DNA of 64,000 bases from Brachionus koreanus (Eukaryota; Rotifera; Eurotatoria; Ploima; Brachionidae), in the NCBI GenBank assembly GCA_016987375.1, contig PJRA01000309.1, positions 270,336 to 334,335 on the forward strand, given 5' to 3'. Below are positions 1-12,024 of the stretch, piece by piece. The notes under the pieces were generated by a model that made no database searches, had not been told where the DNA came from, and saw nothing but the letters and a program-made list of their open reading frames with translations. How positions within the stretch are numbered: the stretch's first letter is position 1; every line of letters starts with the position of its first letter. Position numbers and translations under genes: made by a program.

Positions 1-1144
1 AATAAAAACATTTGAAAATTAAATTTGATTAGTTTTTTTCGATTTTCCAATGGCTTAAGAAATAAAATGAAATTTTTAACAATTTAGAAAATTAGTCAGT
101 TAGTCATAATAGATTTACACAAAAATAGCTTGAGAATCTTAAAACAAAAATCAATTTGTTTTTTTTTTTTTTTTTAATTTATTCTGTTTTAACAGCCAAA
201 TATTGAAGCATATTGAATTGGAAAAAAAATTAATGTAGGTGTTTCTTGTTTTGTGAAGATAAAATTTTCTAAACAAAAATGAATATTTATATATGTTTCA
301 ATAGAATAAAATAGAGATAAATGCTTGCTGAATTTTAATCTCGAGAATAATTAATTTAATAAACTATTCAAAAAATTTGACATTTTTTTTTTAAATTAAT
401 TCAAAATCATAAGCCAAAAAGCACAGTCAAAAATGCAAACAAAATTAATTCACTTATTCTCGCGGAAGCAATTGAAACTAATTTGTCAAACAAGAACAAA
501 AAAGAATCTGATTATTCTAATAAAATTTGATTAAATTAAATTAATTTTAATTTATTTGATGTAATTAGTAAAATTTAAAAAAAAAATTGATTTTTGAAAT
601 AGACATTATGTTGTTTTGAATTTCTATTGCGTTAGCCTCAAATGATTAACAAGTATTTTGTGACGCAAAATTTATTTGATTTATTCCTTACAACTGAGTT
701 GAAAAAGATTTCTTTAGAATTTAAACTAATTTTTAAGTCAAACAAATTTGATATATTTATGTTTAAAATTAAAATTTAAAAGTAATTAGCTGATGAAAAC
801 TTAACAGCATTTCTATTTTGGCTATTTTAAAAAATTTGTTTTGATCTATTTTGCGAATTTTACTTAGAAAACCCACAAGACAGCAAATAAAAGCATTAAT
901 CTTCAATTTTAATTGTTTAAAGATTATTTTTAAAAGCTTTTTTACCAAAGCGCTTTACTAACAAAAATTATGATATTTATTTTCACATAATTGTGTGACC
1001 AAGAATCGATTTAGCTGTTTTGTTCTCATGTTTTTATTTTTTATTACTCAACATGTATTGATTTTGTTTTAATTTTAGAAAAAGAAAAATAAAACAGTGA
1101 CACTTCTTCCGCTCAGACGTAAATATGAACTAGCTTAGTTAGAG
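1..1144. other. gene-free AT-rich stretch
   Basis: Homopolymer-rich A/T sequence upstream of the transporter gene. I see no convincing exon, RNA gene or transposon in it. The last hundred bases presumably hold the promoter and 5' UTR of the gene that starts at 1145, but no clear core promoter stands out. Confidence 0.6.
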
Positions 1145-3173
1145 ATGGCAAAAGTAGAGGAGATGCTCGAAAACCTGAACGGTTTTGGCAAGTACCAAAA
1201 ACTCAGGTTCACCATGCTCTGTTTATCTGGCTTATTGCCCCCCATTGCGAGCTACATTCACTCATTTATTGCCGCTAGTCCAAAATACAGGTAAACAATG
1301 TTTAGGCTCATATTTTTTTGCAAAAAAAATCTCTATTTAAGTTGTGGCTACTACGAGTACAATTCGAGTTTGATATTCAATGGATTGTCATATTACAAAT
1401 CTCAAGTTTATCGTGAAAAGTGCGGACTAATATTTTCAAACATTTCTCTGAATAGTACTTTAAATATTCGTGGAGAAAAGGTTTGCATTTCCTGGCTTTA
1501 TGATAAGACCTATTATAAAAATACACTCACCGAGCAGGTAAATGTTTTTTGCTTTCATTTTAGAAAAAATTTTATTTAGAATAAAATAGAAATTTTGAGT
1601 CTTATTTTGAAAAAAATTCATTTTCTTTTCTTTTCGAAAAAGTTTGACTTGGTATGTGATAAAGCAATATGGCGCTCATTTATGCAGTCAGTCTATTATA
1701 CCGGTGTTTTAATAGGATCAATATTTATTGGCCAAATGGGAAGAAAACACGGTCAAATACTGGCCTTGTGGTTAAGTCTGACACTACTAGTTTTGGGCGC
1801 TTTATCGCTCTGTTTTGTGTCATACAAAGCAATTAACTATTTTACGTTGTTGCTTGGCAGATTTTTGATAGCTATTGGCTCTCACGGAATTTCTATAAAC
1901 AGCTATCTATTAACAATGGAGTTTATAGACAAGAAAAATAAAAAATATTGTGCTCTAGCATTTGAATTTGTGTTTCCTTTGGGTCAAATTGTGCTTGTGA
2001 TGTCAGCCTTCTTTTTCCGAGAATGGCAACAGCTCATTCGCATAATTCTAGTGGCATGTCTGCCTTTTTTAATCTTTGTTTGGTAAACCTTTTTTCCTTT
2101 TTTTTATTCTGGCTAATTTGTTCTTTTCATTCAAGTCTAAGCGATGAATCATGGCAATATTTGAGCAAAAAAAGAGACTTCAATAAAATTGAAATGCTTC
2201 TTAGGAAAATATCTAAATCAAATAAGACTAAGTTTGACGACGTTATGTGGAAAACTTTAATCAGCAAAGAAAATCAGGAAAGAAAATTGTCTAATATATC
2301 GCATTTCAAACTAACAAAATCGAACTATTTGTTTATCTCCATAATTGGTCTCAATTGGTAATTTTATTTGCATACAACAAATTTTTTTTAAAAAATAAAT
2401 TTTTTTTTCAATAAAAAATAAATTTTTTTCTTTAAGGATAGTCAACAATTTTATATTTCATGGAATCGGGCTTAGATCAAACGATTTGGGCATTAGTCCT
2501 TATGAATCGTTTGCTCTGTCGGCATTTATTGAAATCATTAGCAGTCTATTCACGTTTAGGCTTCTAAGACGAAATTTTAGACGAACTTTCTACTTTATTT
2601 TTATTCTTATCTCAGGTTTTTTCTCAACCACTATTTTTTTTTCAAGTAAAATCAATATTTAGAACAGAAAATTTTTTTTTAAATTTTTTTTTTAAATTTA
2701 AAAGAAAGTGTTATTTTGATAGTATGCAGTGCAATGATAGCCAAATTTTCAATAGCATGCTCGTACGCCATTATTAGATTATATTCGAATGAGTTTTTTC
2801 CAGAAAGCAATCGCAAAAGCTATATCAGTAAGTGTTCGATAATGGCACGCACTGGCTCGGTGATAGCTCCATTCATCATTGCTCTCGGTGACATATACTC
2901 CAAACAATTGCCTTTTTTAATTTTTGGTATTTGTTGCTTTTGTTCGGCTTTGTTAACCCTCGCTTTGCCAAGGATAAAAAAATCCAATCTAAGTGCCGAA
3001 ACTAAACAAGAAATCGATCAACAGCTAATTCAAAACAAGTAAAAATTTTCTCTAAAAGAGTTGATTAAGTTCAATTTTTTAAATTAAGCTGGCTTGATGG
3101 TCAAGATATTTGTTTGGAAAAGATGGACAATTCTGAAGAAGACATTGATTTAAAAATAAAAGAGTCAATTTGA
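1145..3173 (+). CDS. SLC22-type organic ion transporter (MFS), 7 exons
   Basis: Predicted exons: 1145-1290, 1342-1537, 1643-2082, 2136-2357, 2437-2615, 2705-3038 and 3089-3173. All junctions are GT-AG and phase-consistent, giving 533 residues, the usual SLC22 length. The start fits the family: it opens MAKVEEMLENLNGFGKYQKL, followed by the first membrane segment. Then comes a large Cys-containing extracellular loop (about residues 48-115) with several N-glycosylation sequons. The MFS motif-A region reads GQMGRKHGQ (from residue 144), a weakened form lacking the usual Asp-Arg. SDESWQYL near 263-270 sits where SLC22 proteins have the PESPRWL loop. FFPESNRK in exon 6 matches the conserved FPTxxR-type segment. 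The acidic tail is encoded by exon 7, and an AATAAA follows the stop at 3174-3179. Role by family: plasma-membrane transport of organic cations, anions or zwitterions; substrate not predictable. Exon 7 is inferred; without it the frame stops at 3042. Confidence 0.86.
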
Positions 3174-3179
3174 ATAAAT

Positions 3180-4952
3180 ATGCAATGCTATTTAGATTTT
3201 TAAATTTTATTTTTGTTTTAAATTAGAAATATTGAATCGAGAAAATAAATCCGGTTCATTTATTTAACACATTTTTTTTAATAAATTCTAATCAAAAAAA
3301 AATTAAATTAAACTTTAAGATTTGGGTAATAATTTTTTATTTTAAAAATTTAATAATTGAAACAAAAATTACTAGTACTATTTAGATTGAATAGCCAAGT
3401 TTACATAATAAATAATTTTATTTACTAAAAAAAGTTTAACGTTGAGACAATTGATGCTTTAAAAAATGTTTTCTTTGTAAACACTTTTCGGTAAGAAAAG
3501 AAATAGAAATAGGAATTTAATTTTTCATAATTGCAGTACGTGATGCATATTTAAATACCTTTTAGCACTAATTGCGGCTTAGATAATCAGCTTGATTGAG
3601 CTACCTTAGTCTAAATGAGTGATGACTCCTCCTGTTTTCTAGCATCGAATTATTCAAATTCAAATCTAGATTTTTTCAAATTTCATTTAGTCTAAGTTAA
3701 ATTAAATCTTTATGCTTGGCTTTAAATTAATTTTGCTATTAGTCAAATGTCTCAAGATTAGCACTTAGATAAATCATTTTATTAAAAATAATAAAAAAGT
3801 ATTTGATTTCAATTTTTTTGCAACAAAATGTTATTGAAAACTAAGAGCTTAAATGCAATAAACTTCAACATTGAACTCTTGATCACAATCAATTTATGTA
3901 TGTATCACATTTTGATTTGACAGCTGGTTCAAATACAAATTTAAATTTTTTTTTATAAATTAAAATAAAGACTATTTAACAATTAAATTATAATTAATGT
4001 ATGTAGAGTAAGATAGTGCAACATTGTTTTTCTACATAAGAACTAGACTGATGATGAGATAAATTGCATTATTTTTTTGATTATTTTAAAGAAGTTTAAT
4101 TCTAATTTAAAGAAAATATCATTGTTCAATTTGTATTTGAAATTCACAATATCAGAAGTTTTGATATTAATAAAGCTTCAACCATCGACAAAAGTATTTT
4201 TCCTATTAAATAAAAATAATTTTATTTTTTCAATTTTTTATGAATATGTGAAAATAAAGAAACTATTTTGCATTAACTTTTTTTCAAAGCCTTTTGATGA
4301 TTCATATAAATTTTTTCTTATTAAAATAATCCAAATATTATTTAAAAATGAAAAATGCAATCATTCCAATAAAAATGACGCAGGTCTGTCGATTTTGGCA
4401 TCAAAATTTTAAAATAAGCAAAAAATTTTTTTAGCTTGTAAACAAAGATCACATTCTAACATGGCTATTATTAAATTTTAAAATTTTTAGTTTTAATTTT
4501 CAATATTAAATTAAATTTTAATTGTTTGCATTATTTTATTTAAATTCAAATAAGAGAAATAATCAATAAGAATTTTGTTGTTATTGTTGTTGTTGTTGTT
4601 TTTTTTTGTAGTTGTGTATAACATCGAGGGAAAAAGAAAAAAAAGAAAAATACATCAAAACAGAAATATAATATAATTAAAAAAGAATACAATTTCTCGT
4701 TTTATTTTCTAAATATGATTTAACACAATAGTAATTTTGTGAGCCGTTTTTTTTTTAAAAATTTTATTTCCAAATAAGAATCAAAAAATAAGATAATTAT
4801 TTTAATAATTAAAACTACTTAATTTTACATTCAAATAAACAATCAAACTATTTTGATGTGTCATCAAAGCTATTCAAAGCTTTTTAATTTTTTTTCTGAA
4901 CAAAAATTTTTTCTAAGTTTTCAGCTTGACAGTCTTTTGCCAATTAAACTTC
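3180..4952. other. gene-free intergenic stretch with a TTG-rich tract
   Basis: AT-rich spacer between two convergent genes. It contains a short imperfect TTG/TTA tract around 4575-4600. An open frame at 4077-4412 translates to a K/F/I/N-rich string with no recognisable domain and is best explained by base composition. A slightly GC-richer patch at 3530-3650 has no assignable function. Confidence 0.55.
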
Positions 4953-7618
4953 TTAGTCGCTATTATTGCTAGTATTTAAGTTATTATAGCTTTGATTATT
5001 GCCATTTGTGCTGTCTAGTATTGGTGTAGCAGAGTAGCATAGTTTAAATGTGTACGGGTATTTGCTAGCTATATTATTATAAAGTAAGTCAATGTTTGTC
5101 TAGTTTAAAAATTCAAAAAAATTTAAAAAATATTTACATGGATGATCAATATCTGTGTGATTAGTTAGTATGAGAGCTTCAGTACAGTCAGCTATATTAT
5201 TCCATTCAGCAAGTCCAGTTGTAGATTTCTCAGCTAGTTATATTTAATTTTTATTCTAACATAGATTATATGTCTTAATAAATATTTATTGCAATACTTT
5301 TTATTTTTATTTTAAGAAGATGTTTTCTTAGTTCTATGGCAAAATAGGACGTCTGAGAACACTTTTTCAAAATAATTTTAATTCAATTATTTTTCTCTAG
5401 TGGTTCATTCAAACAAGCCAATTTTTATTCAATTTTTTAGCCAATTTCTAATGTACTTTCATATCAAACAATTTTAAATTTTTATTTTAAATTAAGTCAC
5501 TTTGCCATTTAAGCATACTGAATTTTTTAATCAAAAAGTGGTTTTAAATTACACAAACACATCCTAATTTTAAAATCAAATCGAATGGTTTTTTTTAATT
5601 TTTTTTTTTTTAAGTTTCTAATTATTTATGGCCAAGTATTGCAGCATTTTATTTTAGAAATGCGATCAAAATAAATAAACTTACATTTTTTTTGAAATAC
5701 TTTTACTTTTGTGGGCGCCTTAGCTCCAGCATTCAAAAAAAGCTTTAAGCACAAGATTAAATTTTTTTTTTCTCTAGTCAAATGAATTTACCTGAGCCAC
5801 ATCTTGCTCGGTGAAACCGGGCGGAGCATTGAACCAGTGGAGAACGTTGGCGGGCGCAACAGGCTTGTTTTTTGACGCAGTCTCGTTTGTCGAGTAGCGG
5901 TTGTTGCGACAATTTGAAAAGTCTTTGTAACTGGGGGTGCCATCAGGCAATTCACCAGGCTTAATAGCCGGCTTCAACTCGTTCTGATTGCTCACATGTA
6001 TGTGTATCTTTCTTCCAAATATGTAGACATTATTAATGTATTGCAAAAAGTTGAGTATTGAATCGGAAGCGTTCATCATGGCCATGGCCGATCCCTCTTT
6101 GGTTATCAGAAACTTGATCCTTTCCACATTGCCGTACAAGCACAGCAAGTTGAAGAGACGATCGCAGTTGAACTTGCTCGTACACAGATTGTTTATCATT
6201 AGAATGAGCTGGTTGTCGCTGTTATGTCTTGAATTGTTCATTAGGGACGGCAGATTATCCTTTTTGGCCGACTGATAGCCGTTTCGGTCGCCTTGGCCAT
6301 TCGATCTGTTTGTTTGATAGGATTTAGCGTGGGACTGGTTTGGCTGTCGCGAGTTATATGAAGATCGGTTATCTTTTGGGGTTTGGAGCAACGGCGTTTC
6401 TGTTCAATAAAAATTAGTCTCAAATATTTTTTTCAAAGATAAGTTTTAAAGCTAAAATGGAAGCTGTGCTTTTCTTTGTAAAATTATTTTGTTTAAATTG
6501 AAAATTTTTATTAAAAAAATTTTTTTTGCTAGTTTAAACATATAAAAAAATTGAAATTTTTATTCGTCAAATTAGTAAGACTGCATATCCTAGCAACTTT
6601 TATTTTTTTGAAAAAATATTGATACAAAATTCAATTTAGTTTTTTTTTGAACATAGAAGTGTTTATTATTTATCAGTTAGTTAATAATACTAAGAATAAT
6701 ACTTTAGTTAAGTTTTTTCAACTATTAATTTTTTGTATTATAAAAATCTTATCACAATAAATCAATCAAATATTTTTAAGAATTATTTTTTTCACTTTTA
6801 AAAAGCAAATTTTCTAAAAATTTTAAAATTTAATGAAACCCTAAAAATATCGGACAAAAAAAGTGTCGGTATTGTGAAAAAAGGACTTACTTTGACTATC
6901 AAAGTCCCTGGTATAGTCCCATTGATCTTGGTCATTTCGACTAACTTTTAGAGTGTTAATCTAAAAATAAATTTAAATAAAAATTATTATAATTTTTTTA
7001 AAAAAATAATTCTACTTTGGAAAAATCGATCTTTAAAGTGCAACATCCGGAATAGATGTCGGCATTGTCTAGCTCTTCTTTGGCCTTTTCGGCCGAATCC
7101 CTTGAAGCAAACTCGACTAGTGCTTGTACGCCATTTTTTTTTGTTATCACAATCCGGTAAATTTGTCCAAATGCTGAACTAATGGTGTTAATAACATCGA
7201 CAGTAATTGGATAGAGAGCATTCTGAACAGTGTAGCAAAGAACAATGCCTTGACACGACTCTTCGCCATTGTTCTCGCTGGTTTCGTATTTGTTGACTAA
7301 TTTTTGGTTGAGAGAGTAGTTGAAGAAACAAGTTGAGCCGGCTATGGTGATTGGATTTCTAGCGGACTCGTTTACAAGGTTAATCGAAGATGTAATCTCT
7401 TCGAATTGGATCAAAGCCTGACGCTTTCGGGGCATAAGGATTATGCGTTCAATGATGCCGAATCGGTCCAGGGTTTCTCGCAGATCGCTTTCTGTCGTGT
7501 ATTCGGATAGATTGCGCGCATGCACCACAAAACTTGGTGATGGTTTCTGAGCTACGCTAAACGACGGTGATGACGAGTCTGTCTTCAAACGCTTTGTCGG
7601 TGGTGCTATATTTGACAT
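4953..7618 (-). CDS. hnRNP L / hnRNP LL-type RNA-binding splicing regulator, 6 exons
   Basis: Minus-strand exons in transcript order: 7618-7016, 6960-6891, 6399-5792, 5742-5685, 5233-5138 and 5068-4953. Every junction keeps phase, giving 516 residues (vertebrate hnRNP L/LL about 540-590). Domains: a short S/K/P-rich N-terminus; RRM1 about 28-105 with MPRKRQALIQFEE; RRM2 about 122-200 with KNGVQALVEF and ADIYSGCCTLKIDFSK; the family linker with NDQDQWDY; an S/N/Q-rich insert; RRM3 about 288-362 (NCDRLFNLLCLYGNVERIKF) followed by SYKDFSNCRNNRYST; and RRM4 from about 409 (VLHWFNAPPGF) whose end is built from three small exons (GAKAPTKVKVFQ, TTGLAEWNNIAD, YPYTFKLCYS). Role by family: binds CA-rich pre-mRNA elements and controls alternative splicing and mRNA stability in the nucleus. 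ATG at 7618 is the first in frame before RRM1. The three downstream small exons were assembled by hand. Confidence 0.93.
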
Positions 7619-8300
7619 TTTTTTTTAATATATACTTATTGATAAATGTACAATTATATTTTTTTTTCGTTTTTATTTTTGCCCTAAAAAATATAGTGGA
7701 TTATTTATCTTAGAAATAAATATGTCTTACGAATTGGAAGAGAGTTTAGTCAAAAGATGAATATTGTATATATGAAACGGATTTGTGAACTAGAATAATA
7801 CTTCATGTTAATAATATGGAAATTATGTTTGAATATTTTTTCTATTGCATTCGATATGTTCTAAATTAACATTTTTTCTTTTATGAATTAATTAATAAAT
7901 TTTATTATCATAAATTACAATCATAGATTACAAAATTTTTTGTCTTTTTTCCTTTTTGTCTAATTTGTTCTTTAATTTTTTTCTCCTTATAGGCTCATTG
8001 TTAAGGATAGGGCCATAAATTTTTATTTACAACCAAGTCAATCATTTGCCTTTATCTTTCCCTATTTCAGTGAGCTCTTTCATGATTGCTACACTCCAAA
8101 TCATTGCTGACCATCCTCCTTTTCGTCTGCCTTTGTCCTAGCAGCCGTAATATTTTATTTAGTATCGACAGACTCATTTAGCTGAATTTTAGTTTTTTTT
8201 TGGCATAGCAATTCACTTCAAATTTAGCAAAAATGAATATTAATAAATAATTTTGTCACAATTAGTTTTTTTTTTTCTTTTTATTTTGTCCTTACCTAAA
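7619..8300. other. gene-free stretch upstream of the hnRNP L-like gene
   Basis: AT-rich sequence carrying the presumed promoter and 5' UTR of the minus-strand gene that starts at 7618. No exon-like or RNA-like signal was recognised. A mildly GC-richer patch at about 8040-8150 has no open frame of note. Confidence 0.5.
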
Positions 8301-8309
8301 CAAACATTC

Positions 8310-8358
8310 AAAAAACTGCGGAAAATATTTAATCATTAAATATTTTCCGCAGTTTTTT
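8310..8358. repeat. perfect 24-bp-arm palindrome with 1-nt centre
   Basis: The left arm 8310-8333 (contains AACTGCGGAAAATATTTAAT) and right arm 8335-8358 are exact reverse complements around a single C at 8334. The single-stranded form would be a hairpin with almost no loop. It stands alone about 300 bp before a transposase relic and could be a relic of element ends joined together, a small fold-back element or a regulatory hairpin. Identity is seen directly; function is unknown. Confidence 0.85.
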
Positions 8359-8639
8359 TAAAAAGTTTTTAAAATCCAACAAAAAAAACCTTATTTTAGA
8401 ACGATTTTTTTAAGAAAATAAAAGTAAATATCAAAAAACTAAAAATTAAAAATTATTCCAAATTTTTCTAGTTTCAGATTATGCATAAAAACCAAGGGGT
8501 CATAGGGATCCCCGAGAACTAGATACAAACATAATTGAAAAAGAGGTAATTTTTTACTCTCTATGGGATAAAAATTACTATATTTTTTATAAATTATTCT
8601 AAAAATTCTTTAATTTTTTTGAAAATTTAATTTTTTTTC

Positions 8640-9130
8640 AGAAAATATGCCCAAATGTAGAGTTTGAAAGTATCCTTTCTGAGAAAAATACTCTTAAGAG
8701 GAGAGTACCTCATTTAAATGCTAACCTGGTGGACTTAGAGGTCAATCAACATGTCTACCTTGGAGAGTGTATTAAGAAACAAACGACTTGAACCAATGAT
8801 TATAAAGATTATTAACAGGATTACAATTATGTATTTTTGGCCGACTTGGCATCATCTCATTATGCCAATTTGGTACAGAATTATATGTTAGATAAAAAAA
8901 TAAGGTATGTTGCCAAAGAAGTGAATGCAGCAAACATGCCAAAAGCATGACTAGTCGAAAACTTTTTAGAAAATTTGAGAGCTAAAGTTTATTAGGGCAA
9001 AAATCTTGAGTTACTCGAAAACAAAATTCGCACTTGCCTAGTAATATCGATCCAAAGGATGTACAAGACCATGCCAAGACTGTTTTCTCTAGGCTCGTTA
9101 TCATATGTCATCATGGAGTTCAATAATTTA
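8640..9130 (+). pseudogene. decayed Tc1/mariner-superfamily transposase
   Basis: Conceptual translation in one frame gives YVFLADLASSHYANLVQNYM with the catalytic Asp codon at 8843-8845. It is followed by a KEVNAANMPKA block and then LVENFLENLRAKVY, which matches the 'NPPNxPxLRPIENFW' end of DDE/D transposases of this superfamily. In-frame stops occur before the domain (TAA at about 8812), within the PIEN block (TGA, where Arg is expected) and shortly after (TAG). The upstream catalytic half is only faintly recognisable. No terminal inverted repeats were found. It is a dead fragment. Confidence 0.75.
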
Positions 9131-9164
9131 ACTGATATTATTTTTCAAAATCGAAAGGTTCAGT

Positions 9165-10215
9165 TATAGTGTAGTAGTAGTATATACTGCGACTCTATGG
9201 CGTTAAGTTTCTTCGAAGCTATGGCAGTAAATTAAACTGTTTCTTCAGCCATTTGTCCAAGTTAATTTTGAAGTTATTAACTGATAGAGAATTGATGATG
9301 TACTGAGAAAGACTATTCCAAAAATTAACTATTCGGTTAGTCAAGAAATGATATCGTTGCATACAATTTTTCGCATCTTCTCTAACGATAAACTTGTTAT
9401 GTCCTCTTAAGTTGTAGGAGTGATTCCGAGAAAAATGAATACCATTTTCAAAACTGATAGTTTCATATCTGTTAATAATTTTAAAAGTCGCCTCTCATCC
9501 GCCTTATTTTTAGATTAGTAAGGTTGAATATTTCCAGTCTTTTCGAGTAATCATATTTCCCAAGTAAAGGTATTATTCTTGTCGCTCTTCTTTGGACCTT
9601 CTCGATTTCAGAAATGTCTTTTTCAAGGAACGGACACCATGAACTAATGGCAAATTCTAAATGAGATCTAACCATTGCTGTATAGAGCATTCTCAATGTA
9701 TCAATGTTCAACTTCCTGAAACTTTTAGCGATCATACCCAAAATAAGGTTTCCACGACTGGTACAATATTTTACTTGGTTAGTCCATTTTAAGTCACTTT
9801 GAATATAAACACCCAGATCTTTTTTAAGATTTGTTTTAGATAAATTCTTCGTTGCGTATCTACCAGATATTGTATAATTAAACTAGGGATTTTTTGAGCC
9901 AACATGCATTACACCACATGTTTCAATATTTAAATCCAACGACCAAGTAAGTGACCAGCTTGAGATAAAGTCAATATCTTTTTGAAGTACATGATTGTCT
10001 TGTAAACACTAAATTACAGAAAAAACTTTAGTATCATCAGCATATTTTTCAAATTTATTAACTAAACCAATCGAAAGGTCATTTATGAATATTAAAAATA
10101 AAAGTGGTCCCAAAACTGAACCTTGAGGTACTCCACTAGTTACATCTAACCAATTTGACATAGTTGTACCCAAGATAACACGTTGTGGTTTTCGTTCGAA
10201 TTCTCAATAGTGTGT
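9165..10215 (-). pseudogene. 5'-truncated CR1-like non-LTR retrotransposon
   Basis: Reading the minus strand from about 10150 downward gives the RT motif B block [20 protein letters not shown] and the catalytic YADD (10033-10044, in KYADDTKVF). Next come the thumb region with LGVYIQSDLKW, an 86-codon open piece (9741-9481) with HLEFAISSWCPFLEKDI and EKVQRRATRIIPLL, and the C-terminal RGHNKFIV...FFxNRIVNFWNSL block. This order is typical of CR1/L2-like elements. Frames are interrupted by stops and small shifts. The 3' end (low coordinates) finishes in a short TAC repeat at about 9167-9180, as CR1-like elements often do. The endonuclease and N-terminal RT are missing. Confidence 0.85.
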
Positions 10216-12024
10216 TTGGATTGAAGCATATTATTGCCTAAAAATGCTAATGATAATTAGGAGTTGGCCAGGGAAAATGTCCGAAATTGATATTGGCGCT
10301 GGAAAATTGAATTTTAATTCTAATAAATTATTTTAATAAGTTTATTAAATTTAAATAGTCATTTTTATTGATGATCAATACGAAAAATTAAAATTATTAT
10401 TTTTTATTTTTAAAAAAAATCAATATCAATATCATTTGATTTTGATGATCTTTCTTTCTTCCTTTTCCAGCTGGTACCTGTCTGATTTGAGCTGGGTAAA
10501 TTATCAAAATAGCAGTGATTAAAATAAAATGCGCATAATGACAAGGTATCAAAATAGAATGTTCAAAATGACATTCAATTATTTTTTTGTTTATAGTAAA
10601 TTTAAATCTTTAATCGTCTCCAATTTCTTGTTTCGTAAGTCGACAATATTTTCATCACAGAGTTTATTTCACTTTTAACACACTTTGATTGTAATTTACC
10701 GGTTCTCAATTTTAATATATTTTTTTCTATTTTATTTTTGATCGCTTCTAAGTGAATCCATTAACTGATATATTAAAGGGTGGTTGTACCTGAAAAAATG
10801 AGTTATGCAAAGACTCACAAAAATTGTTAGTTCTTGGTTAATCGAATGAATATACCATTGACCGCATTTAAAAAAGCTTCTAATCTTTTATTTCAGAAAA
10901 ATATATATTCAATTCTTGGGCTATTAAAATTCTTTACTCATTAAAGTCACTATTCATTAATTATTTTTGGATAGAACTATGAAATATTTGATTTTTTTGA
11001 AATTTAAAATTTCTAATCTAAGAAAATTTGGTCTAAATAATCAAAAGAAAAGGTATGAATTTTGTTTTCCTAGCCAGGTATAAAAAAGGATAAAAAAGTA
11101 TATAATCAATAAGTTAAAATGTTTGTTCGTTTTTGTATATTAATTCAAAATGGCATTTTGTCATTAATTTTAAGAACCTAGATTATAAACGCAACTTTTA
11201 GGATTAAATTACTTTAAATATCAATTTATAGCCCGACTTTAAAACTCAAAACCAATTTCAATAAAAATATTAAAACATAAATTAGTATTTAGGCAAATCT
11301 GGTATTTGAGTTTATATGTGTGAACGGTTGAAAAACTCACTATCTATAGCTCAATGAATTTGTTTATTTTGAAAAATAAATTAGAAAGCTTTTTAGAGTA
11401 TTGTATTTTCAACAATGAGTATCAATTGAAAATATCAAAATTAATAATAATAGAAACAATAAATTAAACATTCATTTAACTAATTAAAAATAAAAATTTC
11501 AAATTTTAATATATTTTTTATTGAATAAAAAAGAGTAAAATTAAAAGCAAAAATCTGAATTTAAAAATTTAATGATGTTTATTTTTTAAATGATAAAGGA
11601 AATAGAATTTTAATCTAATTAAGTATTATCTAAAAATAAAAGAAAATTTGAGATGAAGTGAAGATAATTTTTATTTTAATTTTTTTATTTACAAAAATAA
11701 AATTTGAAAAAAAATAATAGACTTGGGTTTTGACAATAAATAAATAAATAAATATCTTAAATCTAGTCTTAATTTGAAACTCTTGACAATTCTTTTTTTC
11801 AAATAGCTTTAATTTTTTAATAAAATAAATTTTTTTTTTTAATTTTGAAATAAATCCGTTTAGTCGGCAATTTGATTTGACTTGATTAAATGTAATTTTA
11901 GGACATTAAATCGATTAAATAAGGTCATATAATAAAAATTAACAAAACTCTTAGACCAAAATCCTATCCTTTCGAGATCTAAATTATTTTTATTCTTATA
12001 TTATTATAATACTTTATTTTTAAT
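10216..12024. other. intergenic stretch with one exon-like island
   Basis: Mostly AT-rich sequence between the LINE relic and the end of the exchanger gene. One short island at 10469-10493 has a long pyrimidine tract plus AG in front and GGTAAAT behind (see findings). A TAAA tetranucleotide tract lies at about 11740-11755. No gene was recognised. Confidence 0.5.

Noticed and set aside
4077..4412. 111-codon open frame on the plus strand
   Set aside because: K/N/F/I/L-rich translation with no domain, as expected from AT-rich DNA; no splice or promoter support.
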